A DNA stretch of 21,946 nucleotides from Nephthysia sp036513515. GTDB taxonomy: Bacteria; Chloroflexota; Dormibacteria; Dormibacterales; Dormibacteraceae. Positions 6,423 to 13,901 of this stretch are shown piece by piece. The stretch lies in NCBI GenBank assembly GCA_036513515.1, contig DATBYW010000151.1, positions 1 to 21,946 of the forward strand, in the 5' to 3' direction. Positions within the stretch are counted from its first letter, which is position 1. Each line of letters begins with the position of its first letter. The translations under genes were made by a program, and so were the position numbers. The notes under the pieces were generated by a model. It did no database searches. It had not been told where the DNA came from and saw nothing but the letters and a program-made list of their open reading frames with translations.

Positions 6423-8396
6423 TTAGACTCGAGCGACCTCTACCCGGGTGTCGTAGAAGTCGCCGCCACCTCCGGCGTCTGCGATGCCGTCGGAGGTCAG
6501 CACGTTGGCCGAGTAGCCGTGCGGGATGGCGACCACGCCGGGACGCACGCCGTCGCCGACCCGCGCCGGCAGCTCCAGCGCTCCGCGATCGTTCCAGACC
6601 CGGACCGCGTCGCCGTCCGCGATGCCCCGCGCAGCGGCATCCGCGGGGTCGAGGCTGACGGCGGGACCACCCTCGGCCCGGGCGTGCCGGGGGAGGTGCG
6701 AGTAGCTGGAGTTGAGGAAGTGGAGCGCCGTCTTGGCGCTGACCATCGTCAGCGGGTAGCCGTCGACCGGTGGCCCGAGGTAGCCCGGCTCGGGGTCGCG
6801 GAACAGCTCGCACCTGCCGGACGGAGTCGGAAAGCCTCCCTGGGCGAAAGGCAGCCGGTCCGCGGGAAGCTCCAGCGGCGCCCACCCCTGCTCCCACAGC
6901 CGCTCGAAGCTGAGCCCTTTCAGATAGGGGTGGTCGGAATCGAGGGCGGCGCGGATCATCTCCTCGTCGGTCTGCTCGAACTCCGGTTCCCGCCAGCCCA
7001 TGGCGGCCGCCAGGCGCCGGAAGAGCTCGGTGTTGGCGACGGACTCGCCCTCAGGCGGGATGGCAGGGCGGTTGAGCGTCATGTAGGTGTGGCCCCAGGG
7101 GAACAGCAGGTCCGTCTGCTCGATGAAGCTCGCCGCCGGGAGCAGGTAGTCGGCGTAGCGAGCCGTCTCGGTCACGAAGAGGTCGTGGACGACGGTGAAG
7201 ATGTCGTCCCTGGCCAGGCCCTGGCGGACCAGGTTGGAGTTGGGCGCGATGGCGGCCGGGTTGCTGTTGTAGACGAAGAGCGCCCTCAGTGGCGGCGAGA
7301 GGGACGCGTCCGTGAGAGCCCGGCCGATCTGAATCATGCTGACCGTTCGGGTTTTAGGCTGCCGAGCCCCTACCGCACGGGTGTCGATGGCCTCTGAGAA
7401 GAGGCTTCGCGTCCAGTGAAGGAGGCCTCCTCCCCGCTCCCGCCAGGCACCAACCAGGGCTGGGAGGCACGCGATGGTCCGGAGTGCGGCGGCGCCGCCG
7501 GCGTGCTTCTCGGGCCCCACCATCGTCCTGATCAGGGCCGGCCGGGTGCCGGCGTAGGCTCGCGCCAGACTGACAATCTCCTCGCTGCCAAGGCCGGTGA
7601 GTCGGGCCGCCCGCTCGGGCGTGTACTCCTCCAGCCGCTGCCTCAACCGGGGCCAGTCGTTGCAGTAGGCGTCCAGGTAAGCCTGGTCCTGCAAGCCCTC
7701 CTCGACTATCACGTGCATCATCCCCAGCGCCAGAGCGGCGTCGCTTCCCGGGAGCGGCTGCACGTGCCAGTCCGCCTCCTGCGCGGTACGGGTGCGGAGC
7801 GGGTCCACGACGACCAGCCTGGCGCCGGCCGAGCGGGCGCGGCGGACCAGCGGCCAGAGGTGCAGGTTGGTGACCAGTGTGTTGGTGCCCCAGAGCACGA
7901 TGAACCGGGCGTGCTCGATGTCCTCCGGAAGCAGCGCGGTGGTGGTGCCCAGGGCTGCGCTCACCCCAGCGTTGGCGGTGTCTCCGCAGATCGTCCGGGC
8001 CAGGCGGCTGGCCCCCAGGCGGGCGAAAAACCGGCGGTCCATGCCGGCGTACTGGATGAGACCCATGTTTCCGGCGTAGCTGTAGGGCAGGATCGCCTCC
8101 CCACCCTCCGCCTCCAGGATGGATTGAAAGCGACCGGCGATCTCCTCCAGAGCTTGGTCCCAGCTCACCCGCTCGAATCGGCCCTCGCCCTTGCCGCCCA
8201 CCCTGCGCATCGGGTAGAGGACACGATCCGGGCTGTAGACGCGGTCCAGGTAGTGGTTGACCTTCGCGCAGAGCCCCCCACGGGTGTAAGGGTGGTCGCG
8301 GGCACCCAGGAGCTTGACCGCGCGGCCCTCCTCCACGGTGACCTCCCACGCGCAGGTGTCCGGGCAGTCGTGCGGGCAGCCGCCCTTGATGACCAT
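6423..8396 (-). CDS. Molybdopterin oxidoreductase, DMSO reductase family (cytoplasmic)
   Basis: This 657-residue catalytic subunit coordinates bis-molybdopterin guanine dinucleotide. The N-terminal [4Fe-4S] motif is GGCPHDCPDTCAWEV with the fourth cysteine at GGLC43AK, i.e. C7-x3-C11-x3-C15-x27-C43 with the usual following lysine. C137 in RTICGDTANAG is at the place where a Mo-ligating residue is expected. The middle has IVLWGTNTLVTNLHLWP and VVVDPLRTRTA, and the C-terminal pterin-binding domain has DPADAAARGIADGDAVRVWN. There is no twin-arginine signal, so it should act in the cytoplasm. No electron-transfer or membrane subunit and no cofactor-biosynthesis gene is adjacent. Its 3' end is convergent with the MBL-rhodanese gene, 17 bp apart. 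The substrate is not predictable. No clear Shine-Dalgarno precedes ATG 8396. Confidence 0.9.
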   Translation of the reverse strand: MVIKGGCPHDCPDTCAWEVTVEEGRAVKLLGARDHPYTRGGLCAKVNHYLDRVYSPDRVLYPMRRVGGKGEGRFERVSWDQALEEIAGRFQSILEAEGGEAILPYSYAGNMGLIQYAGMDRRFFARLGASRLARTICGDTANAGVSAALGTTTALLPEDIEHARFIVLWGTNTLVTNLHLWPLVRRARSAGARLVVVDPLRTRTAQEADWHVQPLPGSDAALALGMMHVIVEEGLQDQAYLDAYCNDWPRLRQRLEEYTPERAARLTGLGSEEIVSLARAYAGTRPALIRTMVGPEKHAGGAAALRTIACLPALVGAWRERGGGLLHWTRSLFSEAIDTRAVGARQPKTRTVSMIQIGRALTDASLSPPLRALFVYNSNPAAIAPNSNLVRQGLARDDIFTVVHDLFVTETARYADYLLPAASFIEQTDLLFPWGHTYMTLNRPAIPPEGESVANTELFRRLAAAMGWREPEFEQTDEEMIRAALDSDHPYLKGLSFERLWEQGWAPLELPADRLPFAQGGFPTPSGRCELFRDPEPGYLGPPVDGYPLTMVSAKTALHFLNSSYSHLPRHARAEGGPAVSLDPADAAARGIADGDAVRVWNDRGALELPARVGDGVRPGVVAIPHGYSANVLTSDGIADAGGGGDFYDTRVEVARV

Positions 8397-8489
8397 CTAC
8401 AGAGATTAGGCTTTGAAACCCATGGGCGGCCGTCTCTGGTGCTGAGCGTGGCGGGGGTGTGGAAGACCTGAGCGACCTGCGCGAGAGCT

Positions 8490-9299
8490 GTGTCCTCGGC
8501 TGAGGACCCGGCCGCCGTCAAACGGCAGGCACAGGCCAGGTTCGCTCGCTCAGCCAGCCACTACGTGGAGAGCTCGATCCTGGCCGAAGGGTCGGAGCTC
8601 GGCCGGATGGTGGAGCTGGCGAGGCTCGAGGGAAGCGAGCGCGTGCTCGACGTGGCGACCGGCGGCGGCCATACAGCACTCGCCTTCGCGCCCCGCGTCA
8701 AGGAGGTGATCGCCTGCGACCTGACGCCGGCGATGCTCGAGGCGGCCGCCGAACACTTGCGTGCCAGAGGCGCCGCTAACGTCCGCTTCGAGCTGGCCGA
8801 CGCCGAGGCGCTCCCCTTTCCGGACGGCGAGTTCGACGTGGTCACTGCTCGCTTTGCGCCACACCACTTTCCGGCGCCCCAGAGGTTCGCGACCGAGGCG
8901 GCGCGAGTGCTGGCGCCGGGGGGACGCCTGGTCATGTTCGACAACATGGCCCCCGAGGACGACGAGCTGGACACCTTCATGAACCGGTTCGAGCGATGGC
9001 GCGACCCGAGCCACGTCCGCGCCCGCCGCTCCTCCGAATGGCAGACGATGCTGGCGGAGGCCGGCCTGGTCGTAGAGGCGGCCGACTCCCTGGTGCGCAA
9101 GCTCTACCCCTACGAAGACTGGACGACGCGCCAGGCGATGGCGCCGGAAGAGCGCGACGACCTTCAGCGCTGGCTCCTGGCGGCAGCTCCCCGATGCGCC
9201 GAGTTCTTCGAGATCAGGGTCGACGATGGCCGGGTTCTCTCCCTCCAGGCCACCTTCGGGATGCTCGCGGCGAGGAAACCCAGCCCGGCCGGCGCCTGA
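8490..9299 (+). CDS. Class I SAM-dependent methyltransferase
   Basis: This 269-residue protein has a Rossmann methyltransferase domain. Motif I is VLDVATGGG (52-60), the acidic ribose-binding residue is D77 in VIACDLTPAM, motif II is ADAEALPFPDGEFDVV, and the post-motif is VLAPGGRLVMFD (140-151). It resembles the UbiE-like Methyltransf_11 group, with a C-terminal helical lid that would set substrate choice. GTG 8490 gives the shortest protein that keeps the N-terminal helix; the ribosome site is weak (GAGAG). It starts 93 bp from the divergent molybdopterin oxidoreductase and is followed on the same strand by an exporter and an oxidase. The substrate is unknown. Confidence 0.88.
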   Translation: MSSAEDPAAVKRQAQARFARSASHYVESSILAEGSELGRMVELARLEGSERVLDVATGGGHTALAFAPRVKEVIACDLTPAMLEAAAEHLRARGAANVRFELADAEALPFPDGEFDVVTARFAPHHFPAPQRFATEAARVLAPGGRLVMFDNMAPEDDELDTFMNRFERWRDPSHVRARRSSEWQTMLAEAGLVVEAADSLVRKLYPYEDWTTRQAMAPEERDDLQRWLLAAAPRCAEFFEIRVDDGRVLSLQATFGMLAARKPSPAGA

Positions 9300-9368
9300 G
9301 GCACCGCCGTCGAGAACCCGAGCCCCCTGCCGTGGGTCCGCTTCCAGCCCGGCATTACCGTTCAACTG

Positions 9369-10256
9369 GTGCGCATTCGGCCTGGGTCCGGCACCCTCAT
9401 GGTGCTCGGCTCTGCGGCATCCTTCGGCACCCTGCCCATCCTCGTCAAGCTCGCCTATGCCACCGGCCTGACCCCCTACCAGACGCTGGCCTTTCGCTTT
9501 CTGTTCGCGGCTGCGGGGCTCCACCTTCTGGCCTTGCTGAGAGGCGAGCACGTCTTCAGGGTGGACGCTCGCCGTCTGATCCAGTTTCTGCTGCTCGGCG
9601 TCGTGGGCTACGCGGCGCAGTCGGCTGCCTTTTTTGGCGCGCTCTGCTGCCTGCCCGCATCGCTGGTCGAGCTGATCGCCTATATCTATCCGTCGCTCGT
9701 CGCCCTCGGCGCCTGGCTGATCTATCGCCGCTCCATCGGCCCCTCGCGCGTGATCGCCCTCGGCGTCAGCTTCGGGGGCCTGGCGCTCCTGGTCGGCGGC
9801 GTGAAGCTTCAGGCCGGCTTCCCCCTGGTGCTCGCGATCGCCTCGCCGGTCTTCTACGCCATGTACATCCTGGCCGGCGAGCGGCTGATGCGCGGAGCCT
9901 CGGCCCTGACCGCCAGCACCCTCGTTCACACCGGAGCCGGGATCACCTTCGGCGTTCTGCTGCTCCTGCCGGGGCAACCTCACCTTCCCCACAACCCTGC
10001 CAGCTGGCCGGTTCTGGTCCTGGTGGCGGTGATCCCCTCGATGGTTGCCATCTCCCTCTTCCTCGCCGGCCTACCTCGGATCGGCGCACCCCAGGCGGCG
10101 CTTCTCAGCACGTTCGAGCCGGTGGTGACGGTGACGCTGGCCGTCATCCTGCTCGGGGACAGGCTCAGTCCGGTACAGCTCCTCGGGGCGGCGGCCGTTG
10201 TGCTGGCTGTGGTGGTATCGCAGCTCGGCCGCGACGGCCAGACAGGCCGGCTATAA
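9369..10256 (+). CDS. EamA/DMT-superfamily transporter
   Basis: This 295-residue integral membrane protein has about ten hydrophobic helices arranged as two EamA repeats, the layout of drug/metabolite transporters such as RhaT or YdcZ relatives. Repeat one covers about 8-135 (ending AYIYPSLVALGAWLIYRRSI) and repeat two about 150-285 (ending in the typical ALLSTFEPVVTVTLAVILLG). Members export amino acids, nucleosides or other small metabolites. The GTG start at 9369 places the first helix close to the N-terminus. It lies 69 bp after a methyltransferase and 47 bp before an FAD-dependent oxidase on the same strand. The substrate is unknown. Confidence 0.9.
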   Translation: MRIRPGSGTLMVLGSAASFGTLPILVKLAYATGLTPYQTLAFRFLFAAAGLHLLALLRGEHVFRVDARRLIQFLLLGVVGYAAQSAAFFGALCCLPASLVELIAYIYPSLVALGAWLIYRRSIGPSRVIALGVSFGGLALLVGGVKLQAGFPLVLAIASPVFYAMYILAGERLMRGASALTASTLVHTGAGITFGVLLLLPGQPHLPHNPASWPVLVLVAVIPSMVAISLFLAGLPRIGAPQAALLSTFEPVVTVTLAVILLGDRLSPVQLLGAAAVVLAVVVSQLGRDGQTGRL

Positions 10257-10268
10257 CAGGCCACCCGG

Positions 10269-10288
10269 TCCCTCCCCTGCTGGAGGGA
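10269..10288. other. Hairpin upstream of FAD oxidase start
   Basis: TCCCTCC (10269-10275) pairs with GGAGGGA (10282-10288) around a 6-base loop. It follows the exporter stop codon and sequesters the only strong purine-rich stretch before GTG 10304, which is itself 16 bases from the start. It could be a weak terminator or could dampen translation of the next gene. Confidence 0.35.
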
Positions 10289-10303
10289 ACTTAGAGTTGC
10301 GGG

Positions 10304-11503
10304 GTGACAGGGCTGGGCTCTGGGGCGGAGATCGTCGTGGTGGGAGCTGGGATAGCCGGGTGTACGGCGGCCTACGAGCTGGCGCGTCGCGGCTTTCGCG
10401 TCCGCCTGCTGGAGCGGCGCGGGATCGCTCATGGAGCCTCCGGCCGCAATCAGGGGCTGCTCCTCAACGACGTGGAGGCCGGGTCTGTCGAGATGATGCG
10501 CAGGACGCTGCCCCTGTATCGCGAACTGGAGGGCGGGCCGGTTCCCTTCGAGCTCCGGGAGGCGCCATACCTGCTGGTCGCCCGGGACGATGGGCAGCTG
10601 CGTTTCGTCGAGGAGCGCGCAGCCGTGATGCGGAGCGCCGGCCTGCCTTGCGAACCGGTTTCCGGCGCGGAACTGCGCTCAGGCCTGGCCCAGCTTCGGG
10701 ACGACGTGGCCGGCGCCTACCTCCTGCAGGGCTGCTGGGCGCTCTCTGCGGCGGCGGCCACGCGCGCCTTCGCCGAGGCGGCCCGAGATTGCGGTGCGCA
10801 GCTCCGGCTGGGAGTGAGCGCAGGCCCGCTGAGCATCCGCTCCGGACGGTTGGAGGGCCTGATCACCGACGAGGGCCCCATGCGTGCCGACGCGGTGGTG
10901 ATCGCGGCCGGTCCCTGGCTGCCCGACCTGGTCGCCGGCGCTCCGGTTTCCACCGGTCGTGGCTGGCTTCTCAGCACGGGCCCGCTCGGGTTCCGACTGC
11001 CCTGGGTGGTTCTCGAGATGGCCTGGCCGGATCTGGAAGACCTGGGCAGAGCGGCGCGCCCACCTCGCCTGGCGGAGATAGCCGCCGGGGAGTACGAGCT
11101 GCCCTCGGCGGCAACGGTCACGCTGGTCGGGCAGCCTGCCGGGCACGCCCTGCTCGGGACCTCTCTGGCCCCCTCGCTGCTGGAACCGGTCGAGGCGGTG
11201 GACATGCCGCGCCGGATCGCCCGGCGCGCCCTCGACCTCCTCCCCGGCTTCGCCGAGGTGAGCATCACCAGAGGGTGGTACGGGCTCCGGCCGATGAGCC
11301 CGGACGGCCTGCCGCTGGTCGGCCCGACCGCCGTCGAGGGACTCTTCGTTCACGGCGGGCACGGCTCCATAGGCATGCAGGCCGCCCCCTGGACGGCACG
11401 CGAGCTGGCCGAGGCCATGGACGGCGGCGGCACCCCACTCGCGCAGTTCAGCCCGGCGCGGTTCGACGTCGACTGGGACGCCTCGAACCGGAAGAGTCGC
11501 TAG
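10304..11503 (+). CDS. FAD-dependent oxidoreductase, DAO/glycine oxidase family
   Basis: This 399-residue protein opens with the FAD dinucleotide motif IVVVGAGIAG (10-19) and the ribose-binding E37 in VRLLERRG. The segment HGASGRNQG is the family-typical motif after the first strand. A second FAD-contacting region is DAVVIAAGPWLPDL. The C-terminal TRGWYGLRPMSPDGLPLVGP and HGGHGSIGMQAAPWTARELA are typical of D-amino-acid dehydrogenase, sarcosine and glycine oxidase relatives. Such enzymes oxidise a secondary amine or amino acid to an imine. There is no signal peptide. It follows the EamA exporter, and the 3' end is only 4 bp from the convergent gene at 11508. The substrate is not predictable. 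Confidence 0.87.
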   Translation: MTGLGSGAEIVVVGAGIAGCTAAYELARRGFRVRLLERRGIAHGASGRNQGLLLNDVEAGSVEMMRRTLPLYRELEGGPVPFELREAPYLLVARDDGQLRFVEERAAVMRSAGLPCEPVSGAELRSGLAQLRDDVAGAYLLQGCWALSAAAATRAFAEAARDCGAQLRLGVSAGPLSIRSGRLEGLITDEGPMRADAVVIAAGPWLPDLVAGAPVSTGRGWLLSTGPLGFRLPWVVLEMAWPDLEDLGRAARPPRLAEIAAGEYELPSAATVTLVGQPAGHALLGTSLAPSLLEPVEAVDMPRRIARRALDLLPGFAEVSITRGWYGLRPMSPDGLPLVGPTAVEGLFVHGGHGSIGMQAAPWTARELAEAMDGGGTPLAQFSPARFDVDWDASNRKSR

Positions 11504-11507
11504 ACGC

Positions 11508-11993
11508 TTACTCTGTCAGCCCCTGCCGGGCGGCCTCGTCCCGATGCTGCTCGATGCCCGAGATCTGGTCCTCGGCGCGCTTGATCAGAGCGTCGAGATC
11601 CGCTTGTTCCAGCCTTGAATCGGCTTCTGAAGCCGCCTTGAGCGACAGCCATAGCGATCTCTTGCCACACACCCCGAGAAGCAGGGCTTCCAGCTCGAGC
11701 AGGTTGCGCAGACCTTCCGAGGTGCGCCCGGTGGTCATGAACTTGAGACGGCTGAACTTCTCGGCTGCCCAGCTGGTCGCCTGCTTGACACCGCTCTTCT
11801 CGACGTCGAACTGCTCCATGAGCCGCTGTAGGGCACCCTGGTCGGCGCGCACATCGTCCAGGAGCTGCTGCAGGAACACGCCAAGCTCGGTCCCCTTGTT
11901 GCGATCGAGGGCCTGCTCGATCAGGTCGACGGCGGCGACCGAGCCGGCCAGGTGGTCGTTGAGATAAACGCTCAGGGCTTCCTGTGAAAGCAT
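11508..11993 (-). CDS. Uncharacterised helical (ferritin-like?) protein
   Basis: This 161-residue soluble protein is predicted almost fully alpha-helical. It begins SVYLNDHLAGSVAAVDLIEQ, continues with LGVFLQQLLDDVRADQGALQ and has a later helix LLELEALLLGVCGKRSLW. The pattern of four amphipathic helices with acidic residues and one HxxG recalls ferritin-like bundles, but no EXXH metal pair is evident, so iron binding is not supported. I recall similar short proteins annotated as hypothetical in high-GC soil bacteria. ATG 11993 has GAGAGGTG about ten bases upstream, a good ribosome site. It is convergent with the oxidase at 11503. Function unknown. Confidence 0.8.
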   Translation of the reverse strand: MLSQEALSVYLNDHLAGSVAAVDLIEQALDRNKGTELGVFLQQLLDDVRADQGALQRLMEQFDVEKSGVKQATSWAAEKFSRLKFMTTGRTSEGLRNLLELEALLLGVCGKRSLWLSLKAASEADSRLEQADLDALIKRAEDQISGIEQHRDEAARQGLTE

Positions 11994-12075
11994 GTGATCA
12001 CCTCTCGACGAGACTGCTGCGACCCGCGGCGCGCAATGCTACGCGCGGCTTTCGATCCCGCGCCCGGCGCCCTGG

Positions 12076-12672
12076 TCATCGCCCCCGAATCAAAGGCAGG
12101 CTGTACAGAGTCGCCGAACACCTGCAGCCAACCCCACAGACCGGGCACGCCCAGCCCTCGCGCAGGCTCTCCTCCAGATAAAAACGCTCAACCGTGGCGC
12201 CCTGTCGGAATCCGAGCCGGCGGAACAGAGGCGCAGAGGCGCTCTCCCTGCCGGATTCCCAGGCAAGCGTGACCGCGGTCTCGCAACCCTGCGCCGCCAT
12301 CCACTCCAGGCTGGCCCTGGCCAGCAGGCCTCCCACCCCACGCCGGCGAAAGGCCGGCTCGACCGCCAGAGCTTCCAGCGAGCCCACCCGGTGCACGAAG
12401 AGCCGGCGCACCTCGGGGCCGAAACGGTCGTAGTAGGCCGCGTCGGCGGCGGCCAGGAGCCGCGACACCGAAGCCCCCAGGAGCTGCGGCTGTTCCGCCA
12501 GCAGTACTGCCGCACCTGGGCTGGCTGCGTCGTCCAGAAGGTAGTCGACGAGATACAGCCCTTCACCCAGCTCCCTGTTGAGCAGACTCATGGCCTGCCC
12601 CGCCCGTTGAGAGTCTCCGACTCCAAGCTTGGCGATTCTCAGGGCATCATCCGGGCCGGTTGATCGCACCAC
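12076..12672 (-). CDS. GNAT acetyltransferase with C-terminal cysteine cluster
   Basis: This 198-residue protein has a GNAT fold. The strand LEALAVEP is followed by the acetyl-CoA pyrophosphate loop FRRRGVGGLLARASLEW (108-124; R-R-x-G-x-G type), and the later SAPLFRRLGFRQGATVERFY is motif B. The N-terminal half is less conserved and may carry the substrate pocket. After the fold ends, the tail has C176, C179, C183 and C185 (CPVCGVGCRC), a spacing that could bind zinc. The gene is divergent from the PRC-barrel-like gene. The start is one of two consecutive GTG codons at 12672; the Shine-Dalgarno is weak. The acceptor substrate is unknown. Confidence 0.82.
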   Translation of the reverse strand: MVRSTGPDDALRIAKLGVGDSQRAGQAMSLLNRELGEGLYLVDYLLDDAASPGAAVLLAEQPQLLGASVSRLLAAADAAYYDRFGPEVRRLFVHRVGSLEALAVEPAFRRRGVGGLLARASLEWMAAQGCETAVTLAWESGRESASAPLFRRLGFRQGATVERFYLEESLREGWACPVCGVGCRCSATLYSLPLIRGR

Positions 12673-12755
12673 TTCGGGTCCAGGATGGCCTATCTAGCCG
12701 CGGGCGCGGCAGGTCTGACCTACGGTTCCGCACCTGGCCCGGGGATGATGTCGGA

Positions 12756-13097
12756 ATGGACGAAACCACGCGGACGGACGATGACGAGATCTCCTGGAGG
12801 GCGACGCCCTATCGAGCGCCGGTGCTGGATAGCGAGCGCAACCGGATCGGCACCGCCGAGTCGCTGCTCGCCGACGACAACGCCGACATCTTCCACGGGC
12901 TTGCCGTCAAGCTCGCCCACGGCGGCCACCTGGTCGAGATTCCCGCCGATTCGGTGACCCGCATAACGCAGTCCGAGATCGAGACCTCCGTCGCACCGAG
13001 CAAGGTGGGCGAACTACACCCCTACTCGGAGGAGCACTGGTTCCATCTCGGCTGGGGCGGGCTCTTCCGACAGCGCCCGGAGTGGAAGGAGGATTAG
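12756..13097 (+). CDS. PRC-barrel-like small protein
   Basis: This 113-residue acidic protein has a beta-rich core reading YRAPVLDSERNRIGTAESLL, then IFHGLAVKLAHGGHLVEIPA and DSVTRITQSEIETSV. The order (a short strand, D-x-x-G-x-x-G-type turn, a ligand-strand, then an ip-a-d-x-V strand) is that of PRC-barrel domains, found in photosynthetic reaction-centre H subunits, RimM and stand-alone stress proteins. The C-terminal extension HPYSEEHWFHLGWGGLFRQR is Trp/His-rich and outside the usual domain. ATG 12756 is preferred over an upstream GTG because the sequence before it is low-complexity and arginine-rich. Domain assignment moderate; role unknown. Confidence 0.68.
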   Translation: MDETTRTDDDEISWRATPYRAPVLDSERNRIGTAESLLADDNADIFHGLAVKLAHGGHLVEIPADSVTRITQSEIETSVAPSKVGELHPYSEEHWFHLGWGGLFRQRPEWKED

Positions 13098-13102
13098 AGC
13101 AC

Positions 13103-13153
13103 AGCCTACGGGCGGCGCCGAGGTTGGTCGGCTTCCGTGCATCGGCGTAGGCT
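13103..13153. repeat. Nested inverted repeat after PRC-barrel-like gene
   Basis: AGCCTACG (13103-13110) pairs with CGTAGGCT (13146-13153). Inside, GCCGA (13117-13121) pairs with TCGGC (13128-13132). The outer arm starts 6 bp after the stop codon at 13097, so it may protect or end that transcript. No U-tract is present. Confidence 0.4.
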
Positions 13154-13282
13154 GGAGACGTGGTGACGGACGGTGCCGAGCCGCTCGTCGACGGCAGCTC
13201 TCCAACGCTCCCGCGGACCTCGCAAGCGACCGCCGAGCGCAGCTGAAGAGCATTGCCAGGAGGGGATACGCCCTGGAGCTCC

Positions 13283-13828
13283 ATGACTGACTCGCAAGCC
13301 ACCGTGCAGGGGCGGCGGGTAGACGCGCGCCTCGCGCCCACCATGCTCCGACTTCACTCTGTACTTCTGGGCAGCAAGCGCAGACTGCTCAGGCACTGCC
13401 TTCGTATCGCCGCCTCCGCGTCCGCCAAGCCCCGCCTGCGGGAGCGGGCGGCAGCACGGGCAGCACGGGTGGAGCGTGATATTAGCGGGCTCCAGGAGAG
13501 CCGGGGGCAGTGGGCGCTGCTGGCTCCTCCCAGCTACCCGGACTACTGGGTTGCCAGTTACGAGTCGCTGGTCACTCTGACCGAAGAGCTGCTGTCCGAG
13601 ATGTGCTCAGAATTACCGCACCTCTCCGAAGGCACGCGCCATGAGCTGCTGACACACGACATACCGGAGCTTCGAAGGCAGCTGTTGAAGTACCGGTCCG
13701 AGCTCCGCCGCTGGACCAAGGCAAGCTTCCGGACAGCGCTCAAGCAGGGCGAATCTGACGATCCGACCACGGAACGGCGGCTGATTCTTGAGGTTCTGGA
13801 CGGACTGCGCACAGCCACCGACGCCTGA
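13283..13828 (+). CDS. Unrecognised helical protein
   Basis: This 181-residue protein is predicted mostly alpha-helical and rich in Arg and Leu. The N-terminal half is basic (SKRRLLRHCLRIAASASAKP and RLRERAAARAARVERDISGL), with Trp/Tyr-rich LLAPPSYPDYWVASYESLV in the middle and a later coiled segment LPHLSEGTRHELLTHDIPEL. There are no signal peptide, membrane spans or catalytic motifs. ATG 13283 has GGAG five bases upstream (13274-13277); an upstream TTG at 13253 would place a strong AGGAGGGG inside the gene, so it is less likely. Coding potential is supported by length and composition. I do not recognise the family. Confidence 0.65.
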   Translation: MTDSQATVQGRRVDARLAPTMLRLHSVLLGSKRRLLRHCLRIAASASAKPRLRERAAARAARVERDISGLQESRGQWALLAPPSYPDYWVASYESLVTLTEELLSEMCSELPHLSEGTRHELLTHDIPELRRQLLKYRSELRRWTKASFRTALKQGESDDPTTERRLILEVLDGLRTATDA

Positions 13829-13901
13829 CGCCCGCAGGTTCCTTCCCGGCATACCACGGCCTCTTCCAAGGTTTCATCGGCGCTCAGTGTTCGGAGGTTG
13901 G

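Noticed and set aside
6174..7397. 407-residue open frame on the plus strand
   Set aside because: It runs across the end of the MBL-rhodanese gene and antisense to the molybdopterin oxidoreductase; shadow frame.
6423..8396. Selenocysteine in the molybdopterin oxidoreductase
   Set aside because: There is no in-frame TGA, and the presumed ligand position is a normal cysteine codon.
8550..9992. 480-residue open frame on the minus strand
   Set aside because: It lies antisense to the methyltransferase and exporter, both with clear family motifs. Composition is typical of a shadow in high-GC DNA and no domain is visible.
10198..11967. 589-residue open frame on the plus strand
   Set aside because: It overlaps the FAD oxidase in another frame and the helical protein on the opposite strand. 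It is Arg/Gly/Pro-rich without motifs.
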